From positions 1 to 46,017 of the forward strand of contig CAZIMF010000002.1 in assembly GCA_964540445.1 (NCBI GenBank): 46,017 nucleotides of DNA. The letters are read 5' to 3'. Shown here piece by piece: positions 24,276 through 31,787 of the stretch; within the stretch, counting starts at the first letter, position 1; every line of letters begins with the position of its first letter. The notes under the pieces are model-generated. The model ran no database searches. It had not been told where the DNA came from and saw only the letters and a list, made by a program, of their open reading frames with translations. The position numbers were made by a program, and so were the translations under genes. This stretch comes from JALQXV01 sp964540445 (GTDB lineage Bacteria > Patescibacteriota > Saccharimonadia > Saccharimonadales > 2-12-FULL-41-12).

Positions 24276-24351
24276 TGGTCGGGGTGAAAGGACTCAAACC
24301 TTCGACCTCTCGGTCCCAAACCGAGCGCGCTATCAACTGCGCCACACCCCG
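24276..24351 (-). tRNA. tRNA-Pro (anticodon TGG)
   Basis: Minus strand: acceptor CGGGGTG pairs with CACCCCG, discriminator A, encoded CCA. D-arm GCGC/GCGC. Anticodon stem CTCGG/CCGAG with loop TTTGGGA (anticodon TGG). T-arm GAAGG-TTTGAGT-CCTTT with a closing G-T pair. It lies 42 nt after the ymdB stop with a terminator just beyond, so it is probably processed from the ymdB mRNA. Confidence 0.95.
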
Positions 24352-24393
24352 ATGATTATTTCGAAATGAATAACAGAGGTAAGTATACGGTAA

Positions 24394-25197
24394 TTAATCA
24401 GTTGAATCAATGATTCGCTGAATTGGAGTAATTGAACGGCTTAAACCGGTGGCCGTATCGACATCGACTAATACTGCATTAAACTGCAGTGGTCCGTTTT
24501 CTTCGATGACGTTTTTACTGGTCTGGCCAGTGCCCCAGCGCTTAGTAATAACATCGATTTTTACACCGAGCGAGGAATGAAGAGTCCCGCACATGCCTAC
24601 GTCGGTAATGTGGGCGGTTCCATTTGGCAATATCATAGAATCGGCGGTAGGCACGTGCCAGTGATCGCCGATTACACCAGAAACGCGACCATCCAGATAA
24701 TAGCCAAATACCCGCTTTTCGCTCGAATAGTCACCATGAAAATTAACAATTCGAGCTACTAGTTTTTCGTCTTTGGTCTGTTCTAAAATTGTATCAATCT
24801 CGTGTAGCGGGTTTCGTATTTCTATAACCTTGCCAACAGTTAAGCCAAGCATGCTAACCACCAAAACCTTGCCAATGCTGGTTTTTACAATTTTATAGCC
24901 CTGTCCAACAGCATCTACCAAATTGGCCGGCCGGATAATTGGTACTGTTTCATCTGCGTACAGCTCGGCTGAGCCCGATCCTTTTAAGCTGTGGTTGCCG
25001 CCTGTAAAAAAGTCGATACCCAATTCTTGCAGCGCGGCAATTTCTTTTGTGCTTGGCCCTTTGCCTTCCGGATTGCTGTTCTCGGCTTGGGCGATTATAA
25101 GATCCGGCTCGTAGACGTCTTTAATCATTGGCAAAATTTCAGACACAGCCTTTATCCCAGGCCGGGCCATCACATCACCAATATACAGAATTTTCAT
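24394..25197 (-). CDS. ymdB: YmdB-family metallophosphoesterase
   Basis: 267 aa, matching the TIGR00282/YmdB family. The metal-binding motifs are ILYIGDVMARPG (D8), AENSNPEGKG (E39, N40), GGNHSLK, VNFHGDYSSEKR, GDHWHVPTADSMILPNGT and TDVGMCG. Relative to the usual HAEATSEK and GTHTHV, this protein reads HGDYSSEK and GDHWHV, but the coordinating His residues are kept. YmdB hydrolyses 2',3'-cyclic nucleotides and in Bacillus acts with RNase Y, whose gene is two upstream in this operon. It overlaps the hydrolase gene by 4 nt (ATGA). Confidence 0.9.
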   Translation of the reverse strand: MKILYIGDVMARPGIKAVSEILPMIKDVYEPDLIIAQAENSNPEGKGPSTKEIAALQELGIDFFTGGNHSLKGSGSAELYADETVPIIRPANLVDAVGQGYKIVKTSIGKVLVVSMLGLTVGKVIEIRNPLHEIDTILEQTKDEKLVARIVNFHGDYSSEKRVFGYYLDGRVSGVIGDHWHVPTADSMILPNGTAHITDVGMCGTLHSSLGVKIDVITKRWGTGQTSKNVIEENGPLQFNAVLVDVDTATGLSRSITPIQRIIDSTD

Positions 25198-25748
25198 TCA
25201 ATAATTTTCTGCTTAATAATATCTAATAGTTCGGGAAATGTTTGAAAGCGTGGATCCAGCGTCTCGCTAAAATGCCCCATACCCGGCATGAGCATAAAGT
25301 CTGCGTCTAGTTGCTTGGCAATCCACTCGGCGCCTTCAAGTGGACAATTAGGATCGTTGTCGGAATGCATAACGATAAACGTGTCTGCTTTTGTTTTAAT
25401 TTTTGGAAAATCAAAATCAATCGCAACATTCTTTAGTGCCTGCCAGCCTAAATCGCCACGAAAGACTCCGAGTAATATAGCTGCCCGCGCGTGTATGTCA
25501 TCATCAAGCTCTTGCAATAAGGCGTTAATAGCCACTGCACCGGATGAGTGACCTATAAGAACTGCGTCATTGAAGTCATAGCCACTATCGAGAAGAAACG
25601 TATTGTAAACAGATAAGTCCGGCATATTGGCATTCGGTAAATCAGGTACCCATACTTCATGGCCAAGGGCTTTAAGTTCCTTTTCTAGCCAGGGGAACCA
25701 ATTACTTTTTGAATTAGCACTGGTACCATGCAATATTACAAATTTCAT
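25194..25748 (-). CDS. RBBP9/YdeN-like serine hydrolase
   Basis: A 184-aa alpha/beta hydrolase of the RBBP9/YdeN type. FVILHGTSANSKSNWFPW is the oxyanion region, LIGHSSGAVA holds the nucleophile Ser, the Asp is in MHSDNDPNCP, and the His is in MPGMGHFSE. All catalytic triad members are present. The substrate is unknown. It is the middle gene of the rny operon, 13 nt after rny and overlapping ymdB by 4 nt. Confidence 0.88.
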   Translation of the reverse strand: MKFVILHGTSANSKSNWFPWLEKELKALGHEVWVPDLPNANMPDLSVYNTFLLDSGYDFNDAVLIGHSSGAVAINALLQELDDDIHARAAILLGVFRGDLGWQALKNVAIDFDFPKIKTKADTFIVMHSDNDPNCPLEGAEWIAKQLDADFMLMPGMGHFSETLDPRFQTFPELLDIIKQKIIE

Positions 25749-25761
25749 GACAATTTCCTAA

Positions 25762-27276
25762 CTATTTAGCGAATTCGATAGCACGAGTTTCGCGGATAAC
25801 GTTTACTTTGATCGTACCGGGATACTGCATGGTGGATTCGATTTTAGTGGCCACGTCGCGGGCTAATTTGATTGATCCAAGATCATCGAGGTCGGTTGGT
25901 TTTACAAAGACACGGACTTCACGGCCGGCGCTAATCGCGTAGGCTTTTTCGACTCCGCTAAAACCAAGGGCTACGTTTTCGAGGTCGCGCATGCGTTCGG
26001 CAAAGTTCTCGGCACTGACGTTGCGGGCACCGGGTCGGGCGGCGCTAATCGCGTCTACAACTCGTATAACAAGTGCTTCAAGAGTAGTGGCGTCAACATC
26101 GTCGTGATGCGCCTCAATCGCGTGAGCGACTTCTTCGGGGACACCGTACTTACGCGCGATTTCGGCTCCAATGTGGTGGTGCTTACCCTCCATCTTGTGG
26201 GTCAATGCTTTACCAATGTCATGCAATAATGCTGCGTATTTAACCGTACGGGTATCGGCTCCGATTTGTTCGGCAATAACACCAGCCATGTGGGTCATTT
26301 CGGTACTATGCTTAAGAACGTTTTGGCCGTAGCTGGTACGGAACTTAAGTTCACCCAGGTACTGCATGATTTCTTTTGGGATACCAACGATACCAACTTC
26401 GCGGGCAGCGTCTTCGGCAGTGCGCATAACATCTTTTTGAACTTGTTTCTGGGCTTTTTCAACTACTTCTTCAATCCGACCCGGATGTACCCGACCGTCT
26501 TTAAGGAGCATTTCCATTGCGACACGAGCGACTTCACGGCGGACCGGGTCGAATGAGCTAAGGATAATCATGCCCGGTGTATCGTCGACCATAATATCGA
26601 CGCCCGTAGCACGTTGTAGCGCCTGGATGTTACGGCCTTCTTTACCGATAATGCGGCCTTTCATTTCTTCGTCTTCGAGCTTGACAGCAGTAACTGTACG
26701 TTCGGCAGTTACTTCGCTAGCCATACGCTCCATGGCTTCGGTGATAATAACGGCTGCTTGTTCTTCGGCAACTTCTTTGGCGTCATTTTGTAACTTGGCA
26801 ACTAAACCGACTAAGTCATTTTTAATATCTCGTTCGGTCATGGCCATTAATTTTTCGGCAGCATCACCCTTGCTTAACTTAGCGATTTTTTCAAGTTTTT
26901 CCTGCTGACGTCCTCGAATAGCCCGAATTTCATTCTTAAGCTCTTCAACTTCATCTTCGCTTCTTCGAAGCGCCTCGTTGCGCTTATCGATGGTGTCGAG
27001 TTTCTTATCGAGTGATTCTTCACGTGATAGCAAGCGAGACTCAATATCTTTGTACTCATTACGCCGAATTTTCTCGTCTTTGCGGGCAGTCTCGGTTAGC
27101 TCATGCGCTTCGTCACGGGCTTGCTGAACCAGTTTTTCGGCTTCTTTTTTTGCTTTTGCAAGTTCTTTTTCGGCCTCTTTTTCGGCACTTCCTAATTTAC
27201 GCTTGGTCGTTACAGTACTTGCGCCATAACCGGCGCCAATACCAATAAGAGCCAATATGATGGTAATTGGATCCAT
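25762..27276 (-). CDS. rny: Ribonuclease Y
   Basis: 504 aa, normal length. An N-terminal TM helix (~3-20) anchors it to the membrane. A long Lys/Glu coiled coil covers ~25-190. The KH domain has MKGRIIGKEGRNIQAL (~205-220). The HD domain has KHSTEMTHMAGVIA and LLHDIGKALTHKMEG (metal-binding His and HD), followed by HHIGAEIA. RNase Y starts bulk mRNA decay with an endonucleolytic cut. The start ATG has GGGGAG six bases upstream. It is the first gene of an operon with an RBBP9-like hydrolase, ymdB and tRNA-Pro. Confidence 0.97.
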   Translation of the reverse strand: MDPITIILALIGIGAGYGASTVTTKRKLGSAEKEAEKELAKAKKEAEKLVQQARDEAHELTETARKDEKIRRNEYKDIESRLLSREESLDKKLDTIDKRNEALRRSEDEVEELKNEIRAIRGRQQEKLEKIAKLSKGDAAEKLMAMTERDIKNDLVGLVAKLQNDAKEVAEEQAAVIITEAMERMASEVTAERTVTAVKLEDEEMKGRIIGKEGRNIQALQRATGVDIMVDDTPGMIILSSFDPVRREVARVAMEMLLKDGRVHPGRIEEVVEKAQKQVQKDVMRTAEDAAREVGIVGIPKEIMQYLGELKFRTSYGQNVLKHSTEMTHMAGVIAEQIGADTRTVKYAALLHDIGKALTHKMEGKHHHIGAEIARKYGVPEEVAHAIEAHHDDVDATTLEALVIRVVDAISAARPGARNVSAENFAERMRDLENVALGFSGVEKAYAISAGREVRVFVKPTDLDDLGSIKLARDVATKIESTMQYPGTIKVNVIRETRAIEFAK

Positions 27277-27571
27277 ATTTACTCCCCTTCTAGCTGCACA
27301 CTCGCGCCATTTGTGTGTTTGATTTTCCGCGGGAACTGCTGTTTTGTACGATCACTATCACTTCATTAGCACAAAAACAGTAGCTCGGGATTAGCTCAGC
27401 TCCAAAGTGGCGCAGGCAGACAATATAACTAATTTTATGTAGACAACTAAAGTCAGATTTATTTATCAGAGGATACATAATCGACTACTTATAAACTATA
27501 CGTTCGTATACCCAAACTTGCAAGCGAAGAAACTGCTAGTATAGTTGGTAGCTTTCTTAGCGTTAGTCAGC
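27277..27571. other. Intergenic leader region of rny
   Basis: 295 bases without a supported gene. It contains an imperfect inverted repeat (27334-27349 with 27369-27384; GCTGTTTTGT against ACAAAAACAG) about 60 nt upstream of the rny start, which could be a 5'-UTR hairpin. A 62-codon frame here lacks protein character. Confidence 0.35.
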
Positions 27572-28459
27572 TTATTGCTGAACTGCAAAAAGCACCACAT
27601 GTTGACTATGCGTTTTGTCTTTGGCTGGATCGGCATTTGAATACGCAATTATATTAAGACACGGTTTACTAGCCTCAGCCGGTACCGCCGCCGACGTCAT
27701 GTCAACACTCTGACCTGGTTCATATAATTGAATGCGGGAAACTTTATACGTAAGTAGTGTTCCGTCACCGCGCTCAATAGTTATCGGATCATTTTTTGCT
27801 AGTTGGTAGATATTATAAAAAATTCCTGGTTTAGTTGGCCCAACAATATACCCGTCAATTACACTTACGCCTGCCTCACCTGGTTTACTGGTTTTTTGAT
27901 ACCAGCCTGTGTCATAGATACTCCCCGGCGGCCGTAGATGCTTATCGCTAGCTAAATCTACCGGCACAATCCGGCTGTTAAGTTTTAGAGCCGGAATGGC
28001 AAGCCTCCTCGGCATATCGGGCGCTGTTTTGTATGTAGCAAGACTGTCTGCAGGCAGCTCGGCTTCTTCCGGGCTAAATATTATTGAGTTAATTTTTTGC
28101 TTATGCGTGGTAATGCTCTTAATTTTATTGACGGCGTGCGGGCCTACCTTGACGACAATTACGCCGCACATAGTCAGCAATAAAAGGCTTATTACAACGG
28201 TTAGCAGCAACCGTGTTCGCTTACCAAAACGCTTTTTTGGTTCCACATCAAAAACCTTATGCTGAACTTTTGGAGGCAAATTCTTGGCATTTGCCGTATG
28301 AGATCGCGGGTGGGGATGGTTGTCCACGGGTCGAACCGGAGGCGAAGGTGCAACTGTGGGACGACCAACCGAAACAGGTCGGTTCACTTTTCTGGCAGGC
28401 ACTATAAAGTCATTGAATGGGCGCCCTCTGTTTACGTTAGGTTTTGATCTTTCTTCCAT
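27572..28459 (-). CDS. Sortase-fold (class E/F-like) membrane protein lacking catalytic His and Cys
   Basis: 295 aa. Residues 1-80 are a basic, Pro-rich cytoplasmic tail, and 83-104 a TM helix. Residues ~150-295 follow the class E/F sortase pattern: RLAIPALKLNSRIVPV, then PPGSIYDTGWYQKTSKPGE, PGIFYNIYQLAKND and a final HVVLFA strand. In active enzymes the block after PGE reads like VLVGHVD with the catalytic His; here it is VIDGYIV (Y204). The catalytic TC of the LxLVTC strand is AY in LNIIAYSN (Y273). Cys267 lies six residues earlier and does not align. It should therefore be a non-catalytic, probably binding, sortase relative. It follows tsaB by 52 nt on the same strand. Confidence 0.72.
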   Translation of the reverse strand: MEERSKPNVNRGRPFNDFIVPARKVNRPVSVGRPTVAPSPPVRPVDNHPHPRSHTANAKNLPPKVQHKVFDVEPKKRFGKRTRLLLTVVISLLLLTMCGVIVVKVGPHAVNKIKSITTHKQKINSIIFSPEEAELPADSLATYKTAPDMPRRLAIPALKLNSRIVPVDLASDKHLRPPGSIYDTGWYQKTSKPGEAGVSVIDGYIVGPTKPGIFYNIYQLAKNDPITIERGDGTLLTYKVSRIQLYEPGQSVDMTSAAVPAEASKPCLNIIAYSNADPAKDKTHSQHVVLFAVQQ

Positions 28460-28511
28460 ACAATGTTGATTATTTTACTATACTTGAGTTACGACAGCCA
28501 TAACACTAGTG

Positions 28512-28904
28512 CTATTTTTTAGGGTTAGTAGTTCGGGGTTCTGATCCATACTCCGGCACTACAATCTGTTCAGTTTCATCTGATAATAAGCGCAAAATAC
28601 CTTCGCGTACCCAATTATCACCGTTTGCACTTATTATTGATACCCCGGGGTCAGAAGCCAACGCATTTGCAACAGATGCACCAATTCGCAGGCCCGTAAA
28701 ACTGCCGGGGCCTTTATAAAAAACAATCCCTTGAATGTCTGTCCAGTTTTTATCGGCAGCGACCAACAAATCCTGGATCTTAACATGAAGCGTAGACGAT
28801 AGCTGCCGATGAGCTTCCCAGACCATATAGTCTATCTGCTGATCATTGGTATATAACCCAACCTCAGCTAGCGGATTGTCTGTTTTTATTGTAAGAATTA
28901 ACAT
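28512..28904 (-). CDS. tsaB: TsaB-like t6A protein, short form
   Basis: 130 aa with the N-terminal actin-like lobe of TsaB: LILTIKTDNPLAEVGLY, the helix with HRQLSSTLHVKIQDLL, and the family signature GIVFYKGPGSFTGLRIG plus ANALA. TsaB partners TsaD and TsaE in making N6-threonylcarbamoyladenosine on ANN-reading tRNAs. TsaB is usually about 220-230 aa; the second lobe is missing, and only 52 nt remain before the next gene, so this is not a frameshift with a hidden remainder. It overlaps tsaE by 7 nt. Confidence 0.82.
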   Translation of the reverse strand: MLILTIKTDNPLAEVGLYTNDQQIDYMVWEAHRQLSSTLHVKIQDLLVAADKNWTDIQGIVFYKGPGSFTGLRIGASVANALASDPGVSIISANGDNWVREGILRLLSDETEQIVVPEYGSEPRTTNPKK

Positions 28905-29353
28905 CGGATATAGCTCATTTCCTTCGAGAAGGTCACTTCCAATTTCCGGCCCTCATTCGCAGTTGCTGAAAAGTTAATTGCTACCCGCTTGTCGGGTAAA
29001 ATGTCGGCTACCGTATTTGCCCACTCGATTACAGTTACCGAATCGGGTTCGGCCATCGCTTCGGTAAGCTCATGACTAACTAAACCGGGTTCTTGCAAAC
29101 GATACAGATCAAGATGATGAACAGTCAGTCGGCCATGATATACGGCGCTCAGGGTAAATGTTGGACTTGAAACATGATCAGTACTCTCGATTCCTTTTGC
29201 TAGGCCGCGGACAAATGTGGTCTTGCCAGTACCGACGTCGCCAACCAGCTCAATAACTTCTCCACCTCTGAGTACTTGCCCCAAGCATTGACCAAAAGCC
29301 ATAGTAGCCTCTCCGTCAGGACATTCAACCTCATATGTAGCCGTACTGTTCAT
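28898..29353 (-). CDS. tsaE: TsaE, t6A biosynthesis ATPase
   Basis: A 151-aa P-loop protein. Walker A is GDVGTGKTTFVRGLAKGI; SSPTFTL and VHHLDLYRL are the TsaE switch and Walker B-like motifs, and VTVIEWAN is the conserved C-terminal strand. It provides the ATPase cycle of the TsaBDE complex. It overlaps tsaB. Its ATG is eight bases from a -10 box on the minus strand with no Shine-Dalgarno, so the mRNA is probably leaderless. Confidence 0.95.
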   Translation of the reverse strand: MNSTATYEVECPDGEATMAFGQCLGQVLRGGEVIELVGDVGTGKTTFVRGLAKGIESTDHVSSPTFTLSAVYHGRLTVHHLDLYRLQEPGLVSHELTEAMAEPDSVTVIEWANTVADILPDKRVAINFSATANEGRKLEVTFSKEMSYIRC

Positions 29354-29357
29354 AATT

Positions 29358-29373
29358 ATTTAGTATACTAAAT
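29358..29373. promoter_or_regulatory. Palindromic bidirectional promoter
   Basis: ATTTAGTATACTAAAT is a perfect 16-bp palindrome. It supplies TATACT on the + strand (29364-29369, nine bases before the ATG at 29379) and TATACT on the - strand (29367-29362, eight bases before the tsaE ATG at 29353). Both transcripts would be nearly leaderless. Confidence 0.55.
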
Positions 29374-29378
29374 ACAAT

Positions 29379-29903
29379 ATGCTTAAGTTATATGAGTCAA
29401 CACCGGGGACAGAAATACTCTCGTTGCGCACTGGCGGCGCAATCGCTACTATCTTGGGGCCGATTATAAATCCTAATAATTTATATATCGAGGGCTGGTA
29501 CGTTGAGGATGCCCGCAACCACGAACATTTAATTTTGCTAAGTAAGGATGTGCGGGACATCATCCAGCAAGGTTTTGTTGTTAACGACCACGAAGTGCTG
29601 AGCAAGTCCGACGAACTAGTCAGGCTCAACGATATCTTAAAGCTAGAGTTTGATTTACTGGGCTTACGCGTTAAATCCGAAAGTGGCACCAAATACGGCA
29701 AAATTAATGACTATGCGTATGAAACTAAAAACTCGTTTGTTCAAAAACTATATGTTGCCCGACCGCTCGTAAAAGACTTCAGCGGTGGTACTCTCAGTAT
29801 TGATCGTTCGCAAATTATCGAAGTAACGAATCGTCAGATTATTATCGAAGAACCAACAGAAAAGTCTGGCGCCCGGGCCACATCACCTAGTATCGCCGGA
29901 TAA
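29379..29903 (+). CDS. PRC-barrel domain protein
   Basis: 174 aa with two PRC-barrel-like halves. The first covers ~1-80 (GGAIATILGPIINPNNLYIEG, then LLSKDVRDIIQQGFVVND). The second covers ~90-160 (LLGLRVKSESGTKYGKINDYA, then LSIDRSQIIEVTNRQIIIEE). PRC-barrels are small beta domains used in RNA processing (RimM) and photosynthetic complexes; alone they suggest a binding role. It is transcribed divergently from tsaE through a shared palindromic -10. Its 3' end overlaps recX by 21 nt in convergent orientation. Confidence 0.8.
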   Translation: MLKLYESTPGTEILSLRTGGAIATILGPIINPNNLYIEGWYVEDARNHEHLILLSKDVRDIIQQGFVVNDHEVLSKSDELVRLNDILKLEFDLLGLRVKSESGTKYGKINDYAYETKNSFVQKLYVARPLVKDFSGGTLSIDRSQIIEVTNRQIIIEEPTEKSGARATSPSIAG

Positions 29904-30488
29904 AACACGCTTGATATCGTCATAGGAATAGCCCTGTCGGGCCAGATATTGCATCAGTTTTGTATTGTCTTGATAGCGTAATTGGCGACGTTTTTTTTCG
30001 ACTTCTTGTCGCAAAACATCAATTTCTTCAGTATCATCCTGGCTTAATACATGCTGTATAACACTATCGCTCACCCGCTTTGCTCGAAGTTCAAGCTGGA
30101 GCTTACGTTTGCTGATTGGTTTTAGCAAACGCCTGTTTTCCACCCATCGCCGAGCAAAATCAGCATCGTCAATGAATTTTTTTTCAAGTAACCGGGCGAC
30201 AATTGCTTGACGTGCATCTTCGTCAACTTCTTTACCTCGCAAATAATTTTCAATTTCCCACTGACTGCGTGGGCGACGTGCGATCAACCCAAGCGTCATG
30301 TTATATATTTTGTCAGTATTGGCATCCTGTTTTAACTTGTCGAGTTCTTCTTTAGAATACTCTTGGCCTATTTTTAGGCCGTGCTCTATCAGCCCAAGTT
30401 CACTCATGCCGAACGCGAAAACATCATCAACGAAAACCGAGTATCGCCCTTTTGTTTTAACCTGCGCTTCAATCTTTGTAATTTTCAT
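29883..30488 (-). CDS. recX: RecX, RecA regulator
   Basis: 201 aa, all-helical three-repeat RecX fold. Recognisable segments are TKGRYSVFVDDVFAFGMSEL at the N-terminus, LGLIARRPRSQWEIENYL (repeat 1), FIDDADFARRWVENRR (repeat 2) and QGYSYDDIKRVL (repeat 3). RecX binds inside the RecA filament groove and limits or modulates strand exchange. It is 43 nt downstream of recA on the same strand, the common arrangement. Confidence 0.92.
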   Translation of the reverse strand: MKITKIEAQVKTKGRYSVFVDDVFAFGMSELGLIEHGLKIGQEYSKEELDKLKQDANTDKIYNMTLGLIARRPRSQWEIENYLRGKEVDEDARQAIVARLLEKKFIDDADFARRWVENRRLLKPISKRKLQLELRAKRVSDSVIQHVLSQDDTEEIDVLRQEVEKKRRQLRYQDNTKLMQYLARQGYSYDDIKRVLSGDTR

Positions 30489-30531
30489 TGCAGATATCTA
30501 TAGGCAACGTTTGTGCCCGCCATGGCACCAT

Positions 30532-31578
30532 CTAGCCTACCTGAGCAACAGCCTCACGAATTTTTTTAGCGACCTCTTCCATAGTTTTTGGATTTTCTTC
30601 GAGGTAGGTTTTGGCGGCTTCGCGGCCTTGGCCAATCTTAGCGTCGTTGTAGGCAAACCAAGCGCCTGCTTTTTCGATAATTTCATGCAAAACGCCTAAG
30701 TCGACAATATCACCCGAGCGGCTGATACCCTTGTTGTACATGATATCGAATTCGGCCTGGCGGAATGGCGGTGCAATCTTGTTTTTGACAACTTTGACAC
30801 GGGTACGATTACCGATAATGTCATCACCTTGCTTAATTTGAGAGATACGACGGATATCCATACGAACTGAAGCGTAGAATTTAAGTGCATTCCCACCGGT
30901 TGTTGTTTCTGGATTGCCAAACATAACACCAATTTTCATACGAATCTGGTTGATGAAAATAACAGTTGTGTTAGAACGGCTAATAACGCCCGCAAGCTTA
31001 CGGAGCGCCTGACTCATTAAGCGAGCTTGGAGGCCCATGTGTGAGTCGCCCATGTCGCCTTCGATTTCGGCTCGTGGTACAAGAGCGGCCACAGAGTCAA
31101 TGACGATTAGATCTACGGCATTGCTGCGGACTAAGGTTTCGACAATTTCTAAGGCTTGTTCGCCATTGTCTGGTTGCGAAATAAGCAGGTTGTCGGTGTC
31201 GACACCCAGTCGTTTAGCATAGGCAGGGTCGAGTGCATGCTCGGCATCGATAAATGCAGCTGATCCGCCCTGTTTTTGAGCTTCGGCAATTGCATGTAGC
31301 GTTACTGTAGTTTTACCAGAGCTTTCCGGACCATAAATTTCGATAATTCGGCCTTTTGGAATCCCGCCGCCAAGTGCAATATCAAGACTTAGGCTTCCTG
31401 TGGATACGGTTTCTACATTTACTTTGTGCGCTTCGCCAAGTTTCATGATAGAACCCTTACCGAACTGTTTTTCAATTGTTTCTAATGCTAAACCCAGTGC
31501 TTTTTGCTTGCCACTCTGCTGGGTGTCGTCAGTGTTGGCATCCACAGCGGGCGCCTTCTTTGCTGTTTTATCAGCCAT
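30532..31578 (-). CDS. recA: Recombinase RecA
   Basis: 348 aa, normal length. Walker A is GPESSGKTT, then FIDAEHALDPAYA, Walker B LIVIDSVAALVP, the L1/L2 DNA-binding loops and FINQIRMKIGVMFGNPETTT. It forms ATP-dependent filaments on single-stranded DNA for recombination and repair. There is no intein and no missing motif. The N-terminal ~25 residues are a lineage-specific Lys/Asp-rich extension. An extended -10 promoter lies upstream. I saw no obvious SOS box in the 200-bp upstream region. Confidence 0.98.
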   Translation of the reverse strand: MADKTAKKAPAVDANTDDTQQSGKQKALGLALETIEKQFGKGSIMKLGEAHKVNVETVSTGSLSLDIALGGGIPKGRIIEIYGPESSGKTTVTLHAIAEAQKQGGSAAFIDAEHALDPAYAKRLGVDTDNLLISQPDNGEQALEIVETLVRSNAVDLIVIDSVAALVPRAEIEGDMGDSHMGLQARLMSQALRKLAGVISRSNTTVIFINQIRMKIGVMFGNPETTTGGNALKFYASVRMDIRRISQIKQGDDIIGNRTRVKVVKNKIAPPFRQAEFDIMYNKGISRSGDIVDLGVLHEIIEKAGAWFAYNDAKIGQGREAAKTYLEENPKTMEEVAKKIREAVAQVG

Positions 31579-31623
31579 GTATTAATCCTTCCATGTCCCA
31601 AAGAGATGTTAGTTTATATGTTA

Positions 31624-31632
31624 ATTATACCA
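31624..31632 (-). promoter_or_regulatory. Extended -10 promoter of recA
   Basis: Minus strand TGGTATAAT (perfect TATAAT at 31629-31624 with TG one base upstream). It is 45 nt before the recA ATG, and an AAGGA Shine-Dalgarno precedes the start. Confidence 0.6.
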
Positions 31633-31770
31633 AAATAGTACTGTTTATTACTACTGTTCGCCTCCTTTTTTACAAACCTAACTATACCCATGGGTTATGA
31701 ACCAAAGATTAAATCAGATGATAATAATGCAAATTCAATAATCTACTAGATAGTGCTCATGCTTTTTATG

Positions 31771-31776
31771 TATACT
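31771..31776 (+). promoter_or_regulatory. -10 box of pilB
   Basis: TATACT, 11 bases before the pilB ATG at 31788. No good -35. The predicted leader is about 5 nt. Confidence 0.4.
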
Positions 31777-31787
31777 TAAGAGTAACT

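Noticed and set aside
27290..27478. 62-codon ORF upstream of rny
   Set aside because: Cys-rich irregular composition, no Shine-Dalgarno, and it overlaps the expected rny leader.
29360..29701. 113-codon minus-strand ORF opposite the PRC-barrel gene
   Set aside because: Ser/Leu-rich shadow of a well-supported gene on the other strand.
31579..31787. SOS box upstream of recA
   Set aside because: No good GAAC-N4-GTTC or CTG-N10-CAG match by eye; no lexA gene in the window.
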